Assembly: GCF_900110575.1 (NCBI RefSeq)
Contig: NZ_FOEF01000001.1
Coordinates: forward strand, 496,001-560,000
DNA: 64,000 nt
From: Amycolatopsis saalfeldensis
Lineage (GTDB): Bacteria > Actinomycetota > Actinomycetes > Mycobacteriales > Pseudonocardiaceae
Reading direction: 5' to 3'
Part shown: positions 16,937 through 25,098 of the stretch, piece by piece
How positions within the stretch are numbered: the stretch's first letter is position 1
How the letters are laid out: each line of letters begins with the position of its first letter
The notes under the pieces: model-generated
What the model was told of the DNA's origin: nothing
What the model saw: only the letters and a program-made list of their open reading frames with translations
Databases searched by the model: none
Position numbers and translations under genes: made by a program

Positions 16937-17677
16937 TTGGATCTGGACTTCCTCGCGTTTGAAGGCCCGTTGGCGCAACGAGGCATCGGCGTCATCGCTC
17001 CCTTCGACCTCGCGCTGGAGCGCGAGCTCTGGCGGTGGGTACCCATGGATGTCTCCCTTCATCTGGCCCGGACGCCGTACGAACCGGTGCCGGTGAGCAT
17101 GGAGATGGCGCAGCTCGTCAGCGACAGCCGGCACCTCGCCGCCGCGACGCGGGACGTGCTGCACGTGGAGCCGGAGGTGGTCGCTTACCTCTGCAGCTCC
17201 GGCAGCTTCGTGAACGGCATCGACTACGAACGCTCCCTGACCAAGGCGATCTGCGACGCGGGCGCGCCCGACGCCGTGACCACCTCCGGCGCGCTCGCCG
17301 AGGTGCTGCAGCAGCTCGACCTGCACAAGGTTTCGGTGCTGACGCCGTACGACGCCGACCTCACCGGGAAGCTGCACGACTTCCTCGGCGAGCTGGGCGT
17401 GCACACCGTGTCGAGCGATCACCTCGGCCTGGGCGGCGGCATCTGGAAGGTCAGCTACCGCACCATCGCCGAGCGGATACTGGCCGCCGACCACAGCGAC
17501 GCCGAGGCGATCTTCGTCAGCTGCACCAATCTGCCGACGTTCGACCTGATCGAGCCGCTCGAGGCGGCGCTCGGCAAACCGGTGCTGACCGCGAACCAGC
17601 TGACCATGTGGGCCTGCCTGCGCCGGATGGGCCTGCCCATCGTGGGCCCCGGCCGGTGGCTGCGCGAGGTGTCCTGA
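16937..17677 (+). CDS. Maleate isomerase / Asp-Glu racemase family protein, paralog 1
   Basis: A 246-aa enzyme of the maleate cis-trans isomerase/Asp-Glu racemase superfamily, which uses two facing cysteines for cofactor-free isomerisation, racemisation or decarboxylation. Both are present: Cys86 in AYLCSSGSF and Cys196 in FVSCTNLPTF. The start is TTG 16937, supported by GGAGG at 16925-16929 with 7-nt spacing and by the family N-terminus MDLDFLAFEGPL; ATG alternatives lie well inside the domain. Operator 1 lies upstream, and a close relative follows immediately downstream behind operator 2. A dicarboxylate or amino-dicarboxylate substrate is likely. Confidence 0.85.
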   Translation: MDLDFLAFEGPLAQRGIGVIAPFDLALERELWRWVPMDVSLHLARTPYEPVPVSMEMAQLVSDSRHLAAATRDVLHVEPEVVAYLCSSGSFVNGIDYERSLTKAICDAGAPDAVTTSGALAEVLQQLDLHKVSVLTPYDADLTGKLHDFLGELGVHTVSSDHLGLGGGIWKVSYRTIAERILAADHSDAEAIFVSCTNLPTFDLIEPLEAALGKPVLTANQLTMWACLRRMGLPIVGPGRWLREVS

Positions 17678-17691
17678 GGCAGCCGGTTAAC

Positions 17692-17703
17692 ATTGTCGAC
17701 AAT
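17692..17703. promoter_or_regulatory. Predicted GntR operator 2 (ATTGTCGACAAT)
   Basis: A perfect 12-bp palindrome in the 46-bp gap between the two racemase-family genes, 21 bp before the second start. It is the most symmetric of the three copies. It lies upstream of the unit that includes the GntR gene itself, implying autoregulation. Confidence 0.75.
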
Positions 17704-17723
17704 CTGCGTATCCCGGAGGTTTC

Positions 17724-18458
17724 GTGACCACCATCGGCTTCATCTACCCCGACCACGCGGCCGAGGACGACTACCTGCTCGCGCAGCAGCTGCTCGGCGG
17801 CGCCGACAGCGAGCAGGGCGACATCCGGCTGCCGGTGGAGCACATCTACGGCACCGATCTGCACGCCGTGCCGGAGCTGCTCGACCTCGGCAGCGAGGCC
17901 CGGCTGGCCGACGGCGCCGCGCTGCTGGCCAAGCACGAGCCCGACGCGGTGATCTGGGCCTGCACTTCCGGCAGCTTCGTCTACGGCTGGGACGGGGCGC
18001 GTGGCCAGGCCGACGGGCTGGCCCGGGTGGCCGGGGTGCCGGCTTCGAGCACCTCCTTCGCGTTTGTGCACGCCGCGCAGGCGCTGGAGGTGAAGCGGGT
18101 GGCCGTGGCCGCCAGCTATCCCGACGACGTGGCGCAGCTGTTCGTGGAGTTCCTCGCCGCGGGCGGCATCGAGGTGGTGGCGATGGCGAGCGCGGACATC
18201 ACCACCGCCGCCGAGGTGGGCCGGCTCGCGCCCGACGCCGTGGTGCGCCTGGCCGTGCAGCACGACCACGCCGAGGCCGACGCCGTGCTGGTGCCGGACA
18301 CCGCGATGCGCACGCTGGCCGAGATCAACGCCATCGAGGCCGCCCTCGGCAAGCCGGTGCTGACCGCGAACCAGGTGACCGTGTGGGAGGGCCTGCGGCT
18401 CACCGGCACCACGAGGCTGGTTCGTTCGATGGGCCGGCTGTTCCGGGTGAGGGGCTGA
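17724..18458 (+). CDS. Maleate isomerase / Asp-Glu racemase family protein, paralog 2, second Cys replaced
   Basis: A 244-aa paralog of the upstream protein. The first catalytic position is kept (Cys80 in IWACTSGSF). The second, Cys in FVSCTNLPT of paralog 1, aligns with Asp192 in LVPDTAMRT; the flanking IEAALGKPVLTANQ aligns exactly, so the substitution is real. A classical two-cysteine racemase or isomerase mechanism is therefore not possible for this protein alone. It may catalyse a different one-Cys reaction or work with paralog 1. The start is GTG 17724 with GGAGG at 17715-17719. The gntR gene follows after 3 bp. Confidence 0.82.
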   Translation: MTTIGFIYPDHAAEDDYLLAQQLLGGADSEQGDIRLPVEHIYGTDLHAVPELLDLGSEARLADGAALLAKHEPDAVIWACTSGSFVYGWDGARGQADGLARVAGVPASSTSFAFVHAAQALEVKRVAVAASYPDDVAQLFVEFLAAGGIEVVAMASADITTAAEVGRLAPDAVVRLAVQHDHAEADAVLVPDTAMRTLAEINAIEAALGKPVLTANQVTVWEGLRLTGTTRLVRSMGRLFRVRG

Positions 18459-18461
18459 GCC

Positions 18462-19157
18462 ATGGTCACCCTGCCCGACATCGAGCCGGTCAGCCGCGAG
18501 TCGACGGCCGCGGTGATCGCGCGGCAGCTGCGCGACGCGATCATGACCGGTGCGCTGCCGCCCGGCACCCAGCTCGGCGAGACCGACCTGGCCGCCCGCT
18601 TCCAGGTTTCGCGCGGCCCGCTGCGGGAGGCGATGCAGCACCTCGTCTCGGAAGGTCTGCTGCGCAGCGAACGCCACCGCGGGCTCTTCGTGATCGACCT
18701 CGAACCGGGCGACGTCTACGACATCTACCTCGCCCGCTCGGCCGTCGAGCGGGCCGCTCTCCTGCGCGCGCTCCGCGGCGACCGCGACGCGGTGGCGGCC
18801 ATCCTGGAGCAGACCGTGGCGGACATGGCCGCCGCCGCGGACGACGACGATCCCGCCGCACTGTCCACAGCGGACCTCCGGTTCCACGAGGCGCTGATCA
18901 ACGCCTCCGGCAGCAAGCGACTGGTGCGCATGGCCCGCACCCTGCTCATCGAGACGCGCATGTGCCTGAGCCTGCTGCAGAACACCTACCAGCGGGTGGA
19001 GGAGCGCGTGGACGAGCACACCCGCATCATCGACGCGCTGCGGGCCGGCGACGACGAGACCGCGCTGCACCTGCTCGAGGCCCACATGGAGGACGCGGTG
19101 CAGCGCCTGGCGCCCGGCACGAGCCTGAAGCAGGGCGCGGCGCCGGCGGTTCCCTAG
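18462..19157 (+). CDS. GntR family transcriptional regulator (FadR/FCD subfamily)
   Basis: A 231-aa regulator. The N-terminal winged helix-turn-helix spans about residues 12-75 (LPPGTQLGETDLAARFQVSR, then GPLREAMQHL). It is followed by an all-helical FCD ligand-binding domain with metal/ligand-binding His and Asp residues (DLRFHEAL, DEHTRIIDAL). It starts at ATG 18462, three bases after the racemase-2 stop, so it shares that promoter. It is the obvious candidate to bind the three ATTGTC(A/G)ACAAT sites and to control all five surrounding units. The effector is probably a small carboxylate made in the pathway. Confidence 0.9.
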   Translation: MVTLPDIEPVSRESTAAVIARQLRDAIMTGALPPGTQLGETDLAARFQVSRGPLREAMQHLVSEGLLRSERHRGLFVIDLEPGDVYDIYLARSAVERAALLRALRGDRDAVAAILEQTVADMAAAADDDDPAALSTADLRFHEALINASGSKRLVRMARTLLIETRMCLSLLQNTYQRVEERVDEHTRIIDALRAGDDETALHLLEAHMEDAVQRLAPGTSLKQGAAPAVP

Positions 19158-19227
19158 CCACCGCCGCAAGAACTGCGCCAGGACGACCGCTTCGGCCCGG
19201 GTTCGGCGCGGCCACGGCAGCAGGTGC

Positions 19228-19770
19228 TCACCCATTGTCGCGCACCCCCAGCACCGGCTGGCCCCCGCGTCCGTCCCGATAGGACGGTGACCACGGAAAG
19301 GCGCCGGACTCGTCCGCGTAGACGAGCTGGAGAGCCCGTACATCGGGGCCGTACAAGGTGATCGCGAGCGAGAGGTGCACCGAAGGCTCTGCCAGCGCCA
19401 CGACCTCCATCGGCGGCCCGCCGCGCAGGGCGAGCACGTCTCCCGGCCCCGGTGGACCGGCCGACAACGACTCCGCGGCAACGGCGTTCAGCACCATCAC
19501 CGAGAGCGCCGGATCCAGGCCGGTGACCACGAGTTCGGGCAGCCCGCGCCCGGTCAGACCGGCGGTATAGGCCCAAGCGGGCCGCGAATCCTGCGGGAGC
19601 ACGGTCTGGACGACCCAGCCGAGCTCATCGACCCGGCCGAGGATTCCGCTCAGGTACTCCGCCGCGGCCCGGCCGGATCCGGGCCGGGCTCTTTCCCGGG
19701 CAAGGCTTTCCAGCGGAACGCCCTCTGCCAGAACGCCGTCCGGTACACCGTTTTCGCAGAACCAGCACAT
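19228..19770 (-). CDS. DUF4262 domain-containing protein
   Basis: A 180-aa protein recognisable as DUF4262 by AYTAGLTGRGLPELVVTGL and a Cys-rich N-terminus (MCWFCENG). The family has no established function; members occur singly in actinobacteria. It is soluble with no signal peptide. It is oppositely oriented between the gntR unit and the tartrate-dehydrogenase-like gene and lacks a nearby copy of the operator, so it is probably a bystander. ATG 19770 is the natural start. Confidence 0.75.
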   Translation of the reverse strand: MCWFCENGVPDGVLAEGVPLESLARERARPGSGRAAAEYLSGILGRVDELGWVVQTVLPQDSRPAWAYTAGLTGRGLPELVVTGLDPALSVMVLNAVAAESLSAGPPGPGDVLALRGGPPMEVVALAEPSVHLSLAITLYGPDVRALQLVYADESGAFPWSPSYRDGRGGQPVLGVRDNG

Positions 19771-19846
19771 CCGAGCTCTCCTCCCCCTCGTCCCGGTGGG
19801 GTTCCGCCGGGACGAGGGAATTGAAGCGCGGGGTACCGACAGAAAA

Positions 19847-20905
19847 TCAGTGGAGGGCTTTGGTCACCGCCGTGCCGAGGCGGGTTGTGGTAGCGGTGCC
19901 GCCGAGGTCGGGGGTGAGCTCGGTGCCGGCCGTGAGGACCTCGTCAACGGCCGTGCGGATTGCTTGTGCGGCAACGGTTTCGCCCAGGTGTTCGAGCATC
20001 ATCGCGCCCGCCAGGATCTGCGCCACCGGGTTGGCGATGCCCTGGCCGGCGATGTCCGGGGCACTCCCGTGGACCGCCTCGAACATCGACGGGTATTCAC
20101 CTGATGGGTTGATGTTTCCGGACGGTGCCATGCCCAGGCCGCCCGTCACGGCGGCCGCGAGGTCGCTCAGGATGTCGCCGAACAGGTTGGACCCGACGAC
20201 CACGTCGAGCCGCTCCGGCGCCTGGACCATCCGCGCGGCCAGTGCGTCCACATGGCACTGTTCGGCGCGCACGTCCGGGTATCCGGCGGCGACCTCGGCG
20301 AAGATCTCGTCCCAGAACGGCATCGAGTGGATCAGCCCGTTGGACTTCGTCGCCGAAGTGACGCGCCCGGACCGGGTGCGCGCCAGCTCGAACGCGTAGC
20401 GGATGATCCGCTCCACACCCACCCGCGTGAACACCGATTCCTGCAGCACGAACTCGTCGGGGCGGCCGGTGTTGTGCCGCCCGCCGATGGCCGAGTACTC
20501 ACCCTCGGAGTTCTCCCGGACGATCACCATTTCCAGTTCCTCGGCGGAGCGCCCCGCGAGCACCGAGGTGGTGCCCGGCAGCAGCCGCACCGGCCGCAGG
20601 TTCACGTACTGCTGGAACGCCCGGCGCAGCGGGATCAGCAGGCCCCACAGGGAAACGTGGTCCGGCACACCGGGGAAGCCGACGGCGCCGAGGAAGATCC
20701 CGTCGAAGGCCGCCAGCTGGTCCACCCCGTCGTCCGGCATCATCGCGCCGGCCTTGGTGTAGCGCTCGCAGCTCCAGTCGAATTCGTTCCACGCCAAGGA
20801 GAAACCGTGTTTCGCGGCCGCCGCGTCGAGCACCTTGCGGGCCTCGACCGTGACGTCGACGCCGATCCCGTCGCCCGGGATGCTGGCGATCCGGTAGTCG
20901 TTCAC
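19847..20905 (-). CDS. Tartrate dehydrogenase-like (isocitrate/isopropylmalate dehydrogenase family)
   Basis: A 352-aa beta-decarboxylating dehydrogenase. Features are PGDGIGVDVTVEARKVL at the N-terminus, VRENSEGEYS (typical of the tartrate/isopropylmalate group), TKSNG, VVGSNLFGDILSDL and EAVHGSAPDIAGQG. The length and VRENSEGEY sequence favour a tartrate/malate-type enzyme over LeuB, but the substrate needs assay. GTG 20905 overlaps the stop of the upstream semialdehyde dehydrogenase (GTGA). A large frame extends upstream but is a shadow of that gene. It would convert a 2-hydroxy-dicarboxylate to a keto acid with or without CO2 loss. Confidence 0.85.
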   Translation of the reverse strand: MNDYRIASIPGDGIGVDVTVEARKVLDAAAAKHGFSLAWNEFDWSCERYTKAGAMMPDDGVDQLAAFDGIFLGAVGFPGVPDHVSLWGLLIPLRRAFQQYVNLRPVRLLPGTTSVLAGRSAEELEMVIVRENSEGEYSAIGGRHNTGRPDEFVLQESVFTRVGVERIIRYAFELARTRSGRVTSATKSNGLIHSMPFWDEIFAEVAAGYPDVRAEQCHVDALAARMVQAPERLDVVVGSNLFGDILSDLAAAVTGGLGMAPSGNINPSGEYPSMFEAVHGSAPDIAGQGIANPVAQILAGAMMLEHLGETVAAQAIRTAVDEVLTAGTELTPDLGGTATTTRLGTAVTKALH

Positions 20906-22365
20906 AGGCTCACCGCGATGTACTTGGTCTCCAGGAACTCGTCGATGCCGACCGTGCCGCCCTCGCGGCCGAGCCCGGACTGCTTGATGCCGCCGAACGG
21001 CGCCGCCGGGTTCGAAACGACGCCCTGGTTCAGGCCGATCATGCCGGCCTCCAGCCGCTCCGAGACGCGCAGCGCGCGCTTCACGTCGCTGGTGTAGAGG
21101 TAGGAAACCAGGCCGTACTCGGTGTTGTTGGCCTTCGCGACCGCCTCGTCCTCGGTGTCGAACGGGGTGATCGGCGCGACCGGCCCGAAGATCTCCTCGG
21201 CCGCCAGCCGCGCTTCGGCCGGCACGTCGGTGAGCACCGTCGCCGGGTAGAAGTGGCCCGGGCCGTCGATGGCCGCGCCGCCGGTCAGCACGCGCGCGCC
21301 GCGCTCGGTGGCGTCCTTGACCAGCTCGGTGACCTTCTTCACCGCGGCCTCGTCGATCAGCGGGCCGACGACCACGCCGTCCTCGGTGCCGCGGCCCATC
21401 GGCAGCGCCTGCATCCGTTCGGTGAGCCGCCGTGAGAACTCCTCGACGACGCCACGCTGCACGTAGAACCGGTTCGCCGCAGTGCAGGCCTCGCCGATGT
21501 TGCGCATCTTCGCCTGCATCGCGCCCTCGACGGCGGCGTCCAGGTCCGCGTCCTCGAACACCAGGAACGGGGCGTTGCCGCCCAGCTCCATCGACGTGCG
21601 CAGCACCTTCTCCGCGCACTGCTCCAGCAACTTGCGGCCGACCGCGGTCGAGCCGGTGAACGACAGCTTGCGCGCCCGCCCGTCGCGGATCAACGGCTCC
21701 ATCACCCCGCCCGCGTCGGTGGTCGTGACGATGTTCAGCACGCCGTCGGGCAGCCCCGCCTCGGCCAGGATCGCGGCGAGCGCGAGCATCGACAGCGGTG
21801 TCTGCGCGGCCGGCTTGATCACCATCGTGGAGCCGGCGGCGACGGCCGGGCCGATCTTGCGGGTGCCCATCGCCATCGGGAAGTTCCACGGCGTGATCAG
21901 CAGCGCGGGGCCCACCGGCTGGCGGGTGACCAGGAAGCGGCCGACGCCGTTCGGGGCGACCGCGTAACCGCCGTCGACGCGCACGGCCTCCTCGGCGAAC
22001 CAGCGGAAGAACTCCGCGGCGTAGGTGATCTCACCCGCGGCTTCGGCGAGTGGCTTGCCCATCTCCAGCGTCATGAGCAGCGCGAGCTGGTCACGGCGCT
22101 CGATCAGCTTTTCGTAGGCCCGGCGCAGGATCTCGCCGCGCTCGCGGGGCGCGACGGCGGCCCAGCCCGCCTGCGCCTCGACGGCCGCGTCCAGCGCGGC
22201 GAGGCCGTCTTCCGGCGTGGCGTCCGCGACCTGGCACAGCACGGTCCCGGTCGAGGGGTCCTGGACGTCGAACGTCCGGCCGCCCGTCGCGGGCACCCAC
22301 TTGCCGCCGATGAAAAGCTCCTTGTCGACCGCGCCGACGACGCCTGCCTCACTGATCGCGCTCAT
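20902..22365 (-). CDS. NAD(P)-dependent succinate-semialdehyde dehydrogenase-like aldehyde dehydrogenase
   Basis: A 487-aa aldehyde dehydrogenase. It has the catalytic Glu in MELGGNAPF, the nucleophile Cys in GEACTAANRFYV, TPWNFPMAM and FTGSTAVGRK. Length and motifs match the GabD (succinate-semialdehyde dehydrogenase) group. The start is ATG 22365 with GGGAG a few bases upstream; a longer frame to 22428 crosses the operator. Operator 3 lies 45 bp upstream. Paired with the divergent GabT-like aminotransferase, it should oxidise the aldehyde produced by transamination. Confidence 0.9.
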   Translation of the reverse strand: MSAISEAGVVGAVDKELFIGGKWVPATGGRTFDVQDPSTGTVLCQVADATPEDGLAALDAAVEAQAGWAAVAPRERGEILRRAYEKLIERRDQLALLMTLEMGKPLAEAAGEITYAAEFFRWFAEEAVRVDGGYAVAPNGVGRFLVTRQPVGPALLITPWNFPMAMGTRKIGPAVAAGSTMVIKPAAQTPLSMLALAAILAEAGLPDGVLNIVTTTDAGGVMEPLIRDGRARKLSFTGSTAVGRKLLEQCAEKVLRTSMELGGNAPFLVFEDADLDAAVEGAMQAKMRNIGEACTAANRFYVQRGVVEEFSRRLTERMQALPMGRGTEDGVVVGPLIDEAAVKKVTELVKDATERGARVLTGGAAIDGPGHFYPATVLTDVPAEARLAAEEIFGPVAPITPFDTEDEAVAKANNTEYGLVSYLYTSDVKRALRVSERLEAGMIGLNQGVVSNPAAPFGGIKQSGLGREGGTVGIDEFLETKYIAVSL

Positions 22366-22410
22366 GCAGCCAACTCCCTGTCGTGGTTGTCCCGAAGCCA
22401 TGCTATGGAT

Positions 22411-22422
22411 ATTGTCAACAAT
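22411..22422. promoter_or_regulatory. Predicted GntR operator 3 (ATTGTCAACAAT)
   Basis: Identical in sequence to operator 1. It lies in the 94-bp gap between the divergent semialdehyde dehydrogenase (minus) and aminotransferase (plus) genes, about 37 bp from the latter's start. A further ATCGACAA half-site follows directly. Confidence 0.72.
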
Positions 22423-22459
22423 CGACAACCGTTCGAACCCAGCTTAGGAGCGCCGCCGC

Positions 22460-23716
22460 ATGGCCCAGCTTTCCCCGCTGCTCAAGCAGGCAACGCCCGT
22501 CGTGGTCGACCACGGCGAAGGGGTGTACCTCTACGACGTCGACGGGAAACGTCACCTCGACTTCACCGCGGGGATCGGCGTGACCAGTACCGGCCACTGT
22601 CACCCGCGCGTCGTCGAAGCGGCCCGGGAGCAGATCGGCAAGCTCGTGCACGGCCAGTACACGACCGTGATGCACAAGCCGCTGCTCGAACTCACCGAGC
22701 GGCTCGGCGACGTGCTGCCCGCCGGACTGGATTCGCTGTTCTTCGCCAACTCCGGCAGCGAGGCCGTGGAGGCCGCGCTGCGCCTGGCCCGTCAGGCCAC
22801 CAAGCGGCCCAACGTGATCGTGTTCCAGGGCGGCTTCCACGGCCGCACCGTGGCCGCCGCGTCGATGACCACCTCCGGCACCCGGTTCAGCGCCGGCATC
22901 TCGCCGCTGATGGCCGGGGTGCACGTGGCCCCGTTCCCGTACGCCTACCACTACGGCTGGGATCAGGAGACCGCGACGAAGTTCGCGCTGCGCGAGCTGG
23001 ACTACCTGTTCCAGACGGTCTCCGGGCCGAACGAGACGGCCGCGTTCTTCATCGAGCCGGTGCTCGGCGAGGGCGGTTACGTGCCCGGCAACACCGAGTT
23101 CTTCGCCGGTCTGCGCGAGCGCGCCGACCGCCACGGGATCCTGCTGGTGATGGACGAGGTCCAGACCGGTTTCGGCCGCACCGGGAAGTTCTGGGGCCAC
23201 GACCACTTCGACGTCTCCCCCGACGTCGTGCTCATCGCGAAGGGCCTGGCCAGCGGCTTCCCGCTGTCCGGCATCGCGGCCTCGCGGGAGCTGATGGAGA
23301 AGGCGCTGCCCGGCTCGCAGGGCGGCACGTACGGCGGCAACGCGGTCTCGTGCGCCGCCGCGATCGCAACGCTGGCGGTGATCCAGGACGAGGGCCTGGT
23401 CGAGAACGCCGCCGAGCGCGGCCGCCAACTGCTGGAGGGCGCGCGGCTGATCGCGGACAAGACGCCGGCGATCGGCGACGTGCGCGGCCTCGGCCTGCTG
23501 GTCGGCAGCGAGTTCACCACTGCCGGCGGCGAGCCGGACCCGGCCACGGCCGCCGCCGCCCAGCAGGCCGCGGCGAAGAGCGGCTTGCTGCTGCTGAGCT
23601 GCGGCGCTTACTCGAACGTGGTCCGCATGGTGCCGCCGCTGGTCGTCACCGCCGAGCAGGTCGACGACGCCCTGCGCATCTGGGGCGACGTGGTCGCTTC
23701 GGTCACGGGGAGCTGA
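22460..23716 (+). CDS. Class III aminotransferase (4-aminobutyrate aminotransferase-like)
   Basis: A 418-aa PLP enzyme of aminotransferase class III. Visible motifs are NSGSEAVEAALRLAR (phosphate binding), FQGGFHGRT, VMDEVQTGFGRTG with the PLP-contacting Asp, and LIAKGLASGFPL with the Schiff-base Lys. The family transfers omega-amino groups from GABA, beta-alanine or related amino acids to 2-oxoglutarate or pyruvate, giving semialdehydes. ATG 22460 follows an AGGAG sequence. It is divergent from the semialdehyde dehydrogenase across operator 3. The DUF3830 gene follows after 3 bp. Confidence 0.9.
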   Translation: MAQLSPLLKQATPVVVDHGEGVYLYDVDGKRHLDFTAGIGVTSTGHCHPRVVEAAREQIGKLVHGQYTTVMHKPLLELTERLGDVLPAGLDSLFFANSGSEAVEAALRLARQATKRPNVIVFQGGFHGRTVAAASMTTSGTRFSAGISPLMAGVHVAPFPYAYHYGWDQETATKFALRELDYLFQTVSGPNETAAFFIEPVLGEGGYVPGNTEFFAGLRERADRHGILLVMDEVQTGFGRTGKFWGHDHFDVSPDVVLIAKGLASGFPLSGIAASRELMEKALPGSQGGTYGGNAVSCAAAIATLAVIQDEGLVENAAERGRQLLEGARLIADKTPAIGDVRGLGLLVGSEFTTAGGEPDPATAAAAQQAAAKSGLLLLSCGAYSNVVRMVPPLVVTAEQVDDALRIWGDVVASVTGS

Positions 23717-23719
23717 GCC

Positions 23720-24220
23720 ATGGCCCGCTACATCACCATCACGCTGGACAAGCGCGGCGTCACCTGCCGCGCGCGGCTGCTCGACGCCGAGGCGCCGCGG
23801 ACCTGCAAGGCCGTGTGGGACGCGCTGCCGCAGAGCGGCTCGGCCTACCACGCGAAGTACGCGCGCAACGAGGTCTACACCCTCGTGCCGCCCTTCGCGG
23901 AGCCCAAGCCGGGCCGGGAAAACCCGACGATCACCCCGATCCCCGGCGACGTCGTCTACTTCGGATTCGAAGCGTGGGAGATCGGCAATCCCGCGTACGG
24001 CTACGACGACGGCAGCGAGGCCCACAGCGACCAGGGCGCCACCGACCTCGCGATCTTCTACGGCCGCAACAACCTCCTCATCAACGGCGACGCCGGCTGG
24101 GTGCCCGGCAACGTGTTCGCCACCATCGAGGAGGGCCTGGCCGAGATGGCGGCGGCCGCGCAAGACCTGTGGCTGCGCGGTGTCGAAGGCGAGACGCTGT
24201 CGTTCGCCCGCGTCGACTGA
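23720..24220 (+). CDS. DUF3830 family protein
   Basis: A 166-aa soluble protein of DUF3830. Recognisable segments are TCKAVWDALP near the N-terminus, PGDVVYFGFEAWEIG in the middle and LAIFYGRNN towards the end. Family members are thought to adopt a cyclophilin-like barrel, but no reaction is established. ATG 23720 lies three bases after the aminotransferase stop, so they are co-transcribed. The protein belongs to the GntR-controlled set and may bind or process a small substrate. Confidence 0.8.
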   Translation: MARYITITLDKRGVTCRARLLDAEAPRTCKAVWDALPQSGSAYHAKYARNEVYTLVPPFAEPKPGRENPTITPIPGDVVYFGFEAWEIGNPAYGYDDGSEAHSDQGATDLAIFYGRNNLLINGDAGWVPGNVFATIEEGLAEMAAAAQDLWLRGVEGETLSFARVD

Positions 24221-24230
24221 CTCGTTCTGC

Positions 24231-24277
24231 CGTGAAGGGCTCCTTGCCTGCGTCTCGCGGGTGAGGAGCCCTTCACG
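24231..24277. terminator. 14-bp stem-loop after DUF3830
   Basis: CGTGAAGGGCTCCT (24231-24244) is exactly complementary to 24264-24277, with a 19-nt loop. It begins 11 bp after the DUF3830 stop, in terminator position for the aminotransferase operon. It may also belong to a dispersed palindrome family. Confidence 0.6.
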
Positions 24278-24745
24278 AACCTGGCCACTCGTTCGGGCCG
24301 AGACCCCGTCGAGGGTGGTCCGTCCACACTGTTCAGTGAAGGCCGGATGACCGTCGGTGATCATGCGACGAGACCAGGAAATCGGTGGCAGCACGGGAAA
24401 ATCGCGTCAGTCCAGCTTGCTGATCACCCGGCCGTGTGAACCTGACGGACTCACCATTCGTGGCAGGCCTCTCACCGGTTCGTGTCAGCGCCCCGCCCAC
24501 TTGCCCTAGCCGACTTCTGCTACCCAGAGTGATCATCGGGCGTTTCGCTACGCACTGTGGCCGCAGCCGAGTCAAGTCACCCCCGCCGGAGAACACGAAA
24601 GCCTTACGCGTTTACGGTGGGAAGATTCTCGGCATCCACCGGTACGGGCAAAGGCTTTTTGACAACGGGCCAGCGTGGTGAAAATCTTCAATCGTTCCTC
24701 GCGAGGGCACAACTGAACACGAAAATCCGAACAAGGAGCCCCTCA
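24278..24745. other. Gene-free lower-GC region upstream of a small gene
   Basis: About 470 bp with no convincing coding frame. Several short frames are open on both strands but show no coding character. A TTGACA at 24659-24664 followed about 15 nt later by GAAAAT could be the promoter of the 30-codon gene at 24746. A near-repeat of GAAGATTCTC/GAAAATCTTC lies around 24621-24690. Confidence 0.4.
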
Positions 24746-24838
24746 ATGCAGCTTTTCACCCAGCACGCGCACCACTGCCACGACCTGATCACGGGTGTGC
24801 TGGCCCACCTGGCGCACGTGCTCGGCTGGCTTGTCTGA
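24746..24838 (+). CDS. Small 30-aa His-rich, amphipathic peptide
   Basis: ATG 24746 is preceded by AAGGAG at 24733-24738 with ideal 7-nt spacing, and the frame stops at 24836-24838. The peptide opens MQLFTQHAHHCHD (four His, one Cys) and continues as a hydrophobic, helix-prone tail rich in Leu/Val with two more His (LITGVLAHLAHVLGWLV). A strong hairpin follows at 24857-24894. RBS, short frame and terminator together support a real gene. It is too short for a standard gene caller. The function is unknown: a metal-binding peptide, membrane-active peptide or regulatory leader are all possible. A histidine-operon leader is unlikely because no his gene follows. Confidence 0.55.
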   Translation: MQLFTQHAHHCHDLITGVLAHLAHVLGWLV

Positions 24839-24856
24839 TCTCCTGAGCAGGATTAA

Positions 24857-24894
24857 CCGAGAGGCCGGCCTGTTGGCGCGGGCCGGTCTCTCGG
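24857..24894 (+). terminator. Strong stem-loop terminator after the small gene
   Basis: CCGAGAGGCCGGCC (24857-24870) pairs with 24881-24894, 14 pairs including one G-U, around a 10-nt loop. The stretch after it is T-rich (CCTTCATTTCG). It lies 18 bp after the small gene's stop, so the 30-codon gene appears to form its own transcription unit. Confidence 0.75.
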
Positions 24895-25098
24895 CCTTCA
24901 TTTCGTAATTTCCACACCACCCGATTCAAGGGTGGCCTTTGTGCATTTCTGGGAATTGTTTCAGCCACGTTTCCGCGGGCCGCCGTGACGCTCACCGGCG
25001 GTCACCCCGGGCAAACGTGAACAGGTTTCATGGCCAGCTCACCACACGACGTACTACGCTTCGGGCACAGGCGAAGGCGCGTGAGGAAGAGGCTGCCG

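Noticed and set aside
24746..24838. Small His-rich peptide as a histidine-operon leader
   Set aside because: No histidine biosynthetic gene follows, and the hairpin after it looks like a complete terminator; the next gene is a GlcD-like oxidase.
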